From assembly GCA_000442125.1 (NCBI GenBank), contig KE546982.1, positions 212,256-276,255 on the forward strand: a stretch of DNA of 64,000 nucleotides. Reading direction: 5' to 3'. Position numbers and translations under genes: made by a program. Under the pieces are notes generated by a model. The model saw only the letters and a list, made by a program, of their open reading frames with translations, searched no databases and was not told where the DNA came from. This DNA comes from Opeltia flavorubescens (lineage: Eukaryota; Ascomycota; Lecanoromycetes; Teloschistales; Teloschistaceae). Shown here one piece after another: positions 63,045 through 64,000 of the stretch (position 1 is the stretch's first letter; the number at the start of each line of letters is the position of its first letter).

Positions 63045-64000
63045 TCATTCCTTCCGTGACCCAGCCTTGGAAGAGCAACCCAGACTAGTCCACCATTCTT
63101 CAAAGTCCTCTTGCGTGAACCCATTAACATGCCCAGCGATATAATTTGCCACGAGACTCCAGTACCAAGCCTTAAGATTAAGATCGCATCCCGAATCTTC
63201 TCGCCGTAGACATACAGTTAGACTACTAATCTGGCCTTCAAACTCGCGAGCCCTTCTCTCGATCTCGATAAAGTCGGTCGATATCTTCCGAAGGAGCGCG
63301 ATATCAGACTGGACAACGGATAACTTCTCCCGAACTTTTGCCAATTGCTCGCTGGATGGTAGACGGAGTCTAGACTCTACCCACCGCTTGGTTTTTGGGT
63401 TGTCGGGAATAAAGCTCTTTATCCAGGGAATCTTCGGCTGTAAACTATTCGCCTCTCTCGTGAGGGTATCGGTGTAAAGGTGATAGGCAGTCATAATGAC
63501 GTTATGAAAGTTCTGAAGGGATTGGAGTTTATCGAGTAGCGCTGAGATGTTTGTGTAGATAGCTGTTAGGTCGCTAGTAATTTCCGGAGCCCCATCTCGA
63601 TAATCTTTCTTCAAGACGCACGGGAGATTATGTGTAAGATTATGGTTAATGTCGCTAATCGCTAAGTCAAGGAATCGCTTTTGGAACTCGTCCTGAGCCT
63701 GTATTTCGAAGCCTTCGCTTGTGACTGCGACAGATGAAAGGCCATCGGTCGATATCTGGGGGAAAAGTGGGGGGAATTCGGAGACTTGAGTGGAGGCTTG
63801 AGCGGGAACAACCGATGCAGGATCGCGAGCACGTAGACAGAAGGGATACACGGCTACGCCAAGTGCTATGACGACAATAGCTGCCAGATATGGAAACAAT
63901 TTCGGTTGAGCATTATCTCTCCTCGGTTGGGGAGTATTGTTCCTTGTTGCTTGATCTTGAGGAGCATCTCTTCCTAGTTGATCCTGAGGAGCATCTCTTC
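63045..64000 (-). CDS. Membrane-anchored coiled-coil hypothetical protein, partial (5' end beyond the window)
   Basis: The frame is open from the right edge to TGA at 63,045 with no intron needed, about 318 codons. It enters with a polar stretch holding a 9-residue repeat (GRDAPQDQ twice), then a single hydrophobic segment LFPYLAAIVVIALGVAVYPF (about 63,840-63,900) and a long extracytoplasmic or cytosolic part. Residues near 63,270-63,350 (EQLAKVREKLSVVQSDIALL and on to ERRAREFEGQISSL) are heptad-like and probably form a coiled coil. The C-terminus has CLRREDSGCDLNLKAWYWSL, VANYIAGHVNGFTQEDFEEW. A type II single-pass topology is likely. No catalytic motif or family recognised. The start lies outside the window. 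Confidence 0.75.
   Translation of the reverse strand, partial: RDAPQDQLGRDAPQDQATRNNTPQPRRDNAQPKLFPYLAAIVVIALGVAVYPFCLRARDPASVVPAQASTQVSEFPPLFPQISTDGLSSVAVTSEGFEIQAQDEFQKRFLDLAISDINHNLTHNLPCVLKKDYRDGAPEITSDLTAIYTNISALLDKLQSLQNFHNVIMTAYHLYTDTLTREANSLQPKIPWIKSFIPDNPKTKRWVESRLRLPSSEQLAKVREKLSVVQSDIALLRKISTDFIEIERRAREFEGQISSLTVCLRREDSGCDLNLKAWYWSLVANYIAGHVNGFTQEDFEEWWTSLGCSSKAGSRKE
63947..64000 (-). repeat. 27-bp coding direct repeat, two units reaching the window edge
   Basis: Minus-strand units GAAGAGATGCTCCTCAGGAT and GAAGAGATGCTCCTCAAGAT (first 20 of 27 bases) are adjacent and in frame. More units may lie beyond 64,000. Confidence 0.85.

Overview
The window looks like a nuclear contig from a filamentous ascomycete (Pezizomycotina). 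A leotiomycete/helotialean origin is my impression only. The reasons are extreme AT-rich blocks made of transposons degraded by C-to-T and G-to-A transitions (repeat-induced point mutation, RIP), chromodomain-type Ty3/gypsy remnants, and genes with short GTAAGT/GTGAGT introns. There is an abrupt composition change near 47,990: about 48 kb of AT-rich transposon graveyard on the left, then 16 kb of ordinary-composition gene-bearing DNA on the right.

AT-rich block (1-47,990). Its architecture can be read from long terminal repeats (LTRs), target-site duplications (TSDs) and empty-site comparison between copies. A small LTR retroelement at 3,304-5,405 is barely RIPped, has three LTR copies and a 5-bp TSD (GCTAT), and carries a broken ORF with a damaged zinc-finger motif. 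A minus-strand gypsy element (gypsy-1, 8,267-26,695) has been hit by three later insertions: a 757-bp TA-flanked inverted-repeat element in its left LTR (8,389-9,145), a 3.4-kb relative of the small LTR element (10,912-14,327, TSD TATAC), and a plus-strand gypsy of its own family (gypsy-2, 18,685-25,843). A third gypsy (gypsy-3, minus, 36,213-44,093, TSD TATAA) is interrupted by a 0.67-kb repeat. In gypsy-2 the reverse transcriptase, RNase H, integrase and chromodomain can still be recognised in order, with stops and D-to-N changes. The stretches 1-3,298, 5,411-8,266, 26,696-36,207 and 44,099-47,990 are AT-rich with no element I can name.

Gene-bearing block (47,990-64,000). The first 2.4 kb holds no clear gene. 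From 50.4 to 58.3 kb there are several short, mostly minus-strand spliced gene models (61-264 aa) and one probable pseudogene. I recognise none of these families; one plus-strand model looks like a small secreted cysteine-containing protein. From 59.2 kb the gene models are firmer: a three-exon gene (61,941-59,205, minus) for a two-membrane-segment protein of about 859 aa with an in-frame 8-residue repeat, and the 3' part of a membrane-anchored coiled-coil protein running off the right edge.

No operon-like or pathway relationship between genes is visible. The layout fits a 'two-speed' fungal genome: a RIP-silenced transposon block next to fast-evolving small orphan genes, then conserved-looking genes.
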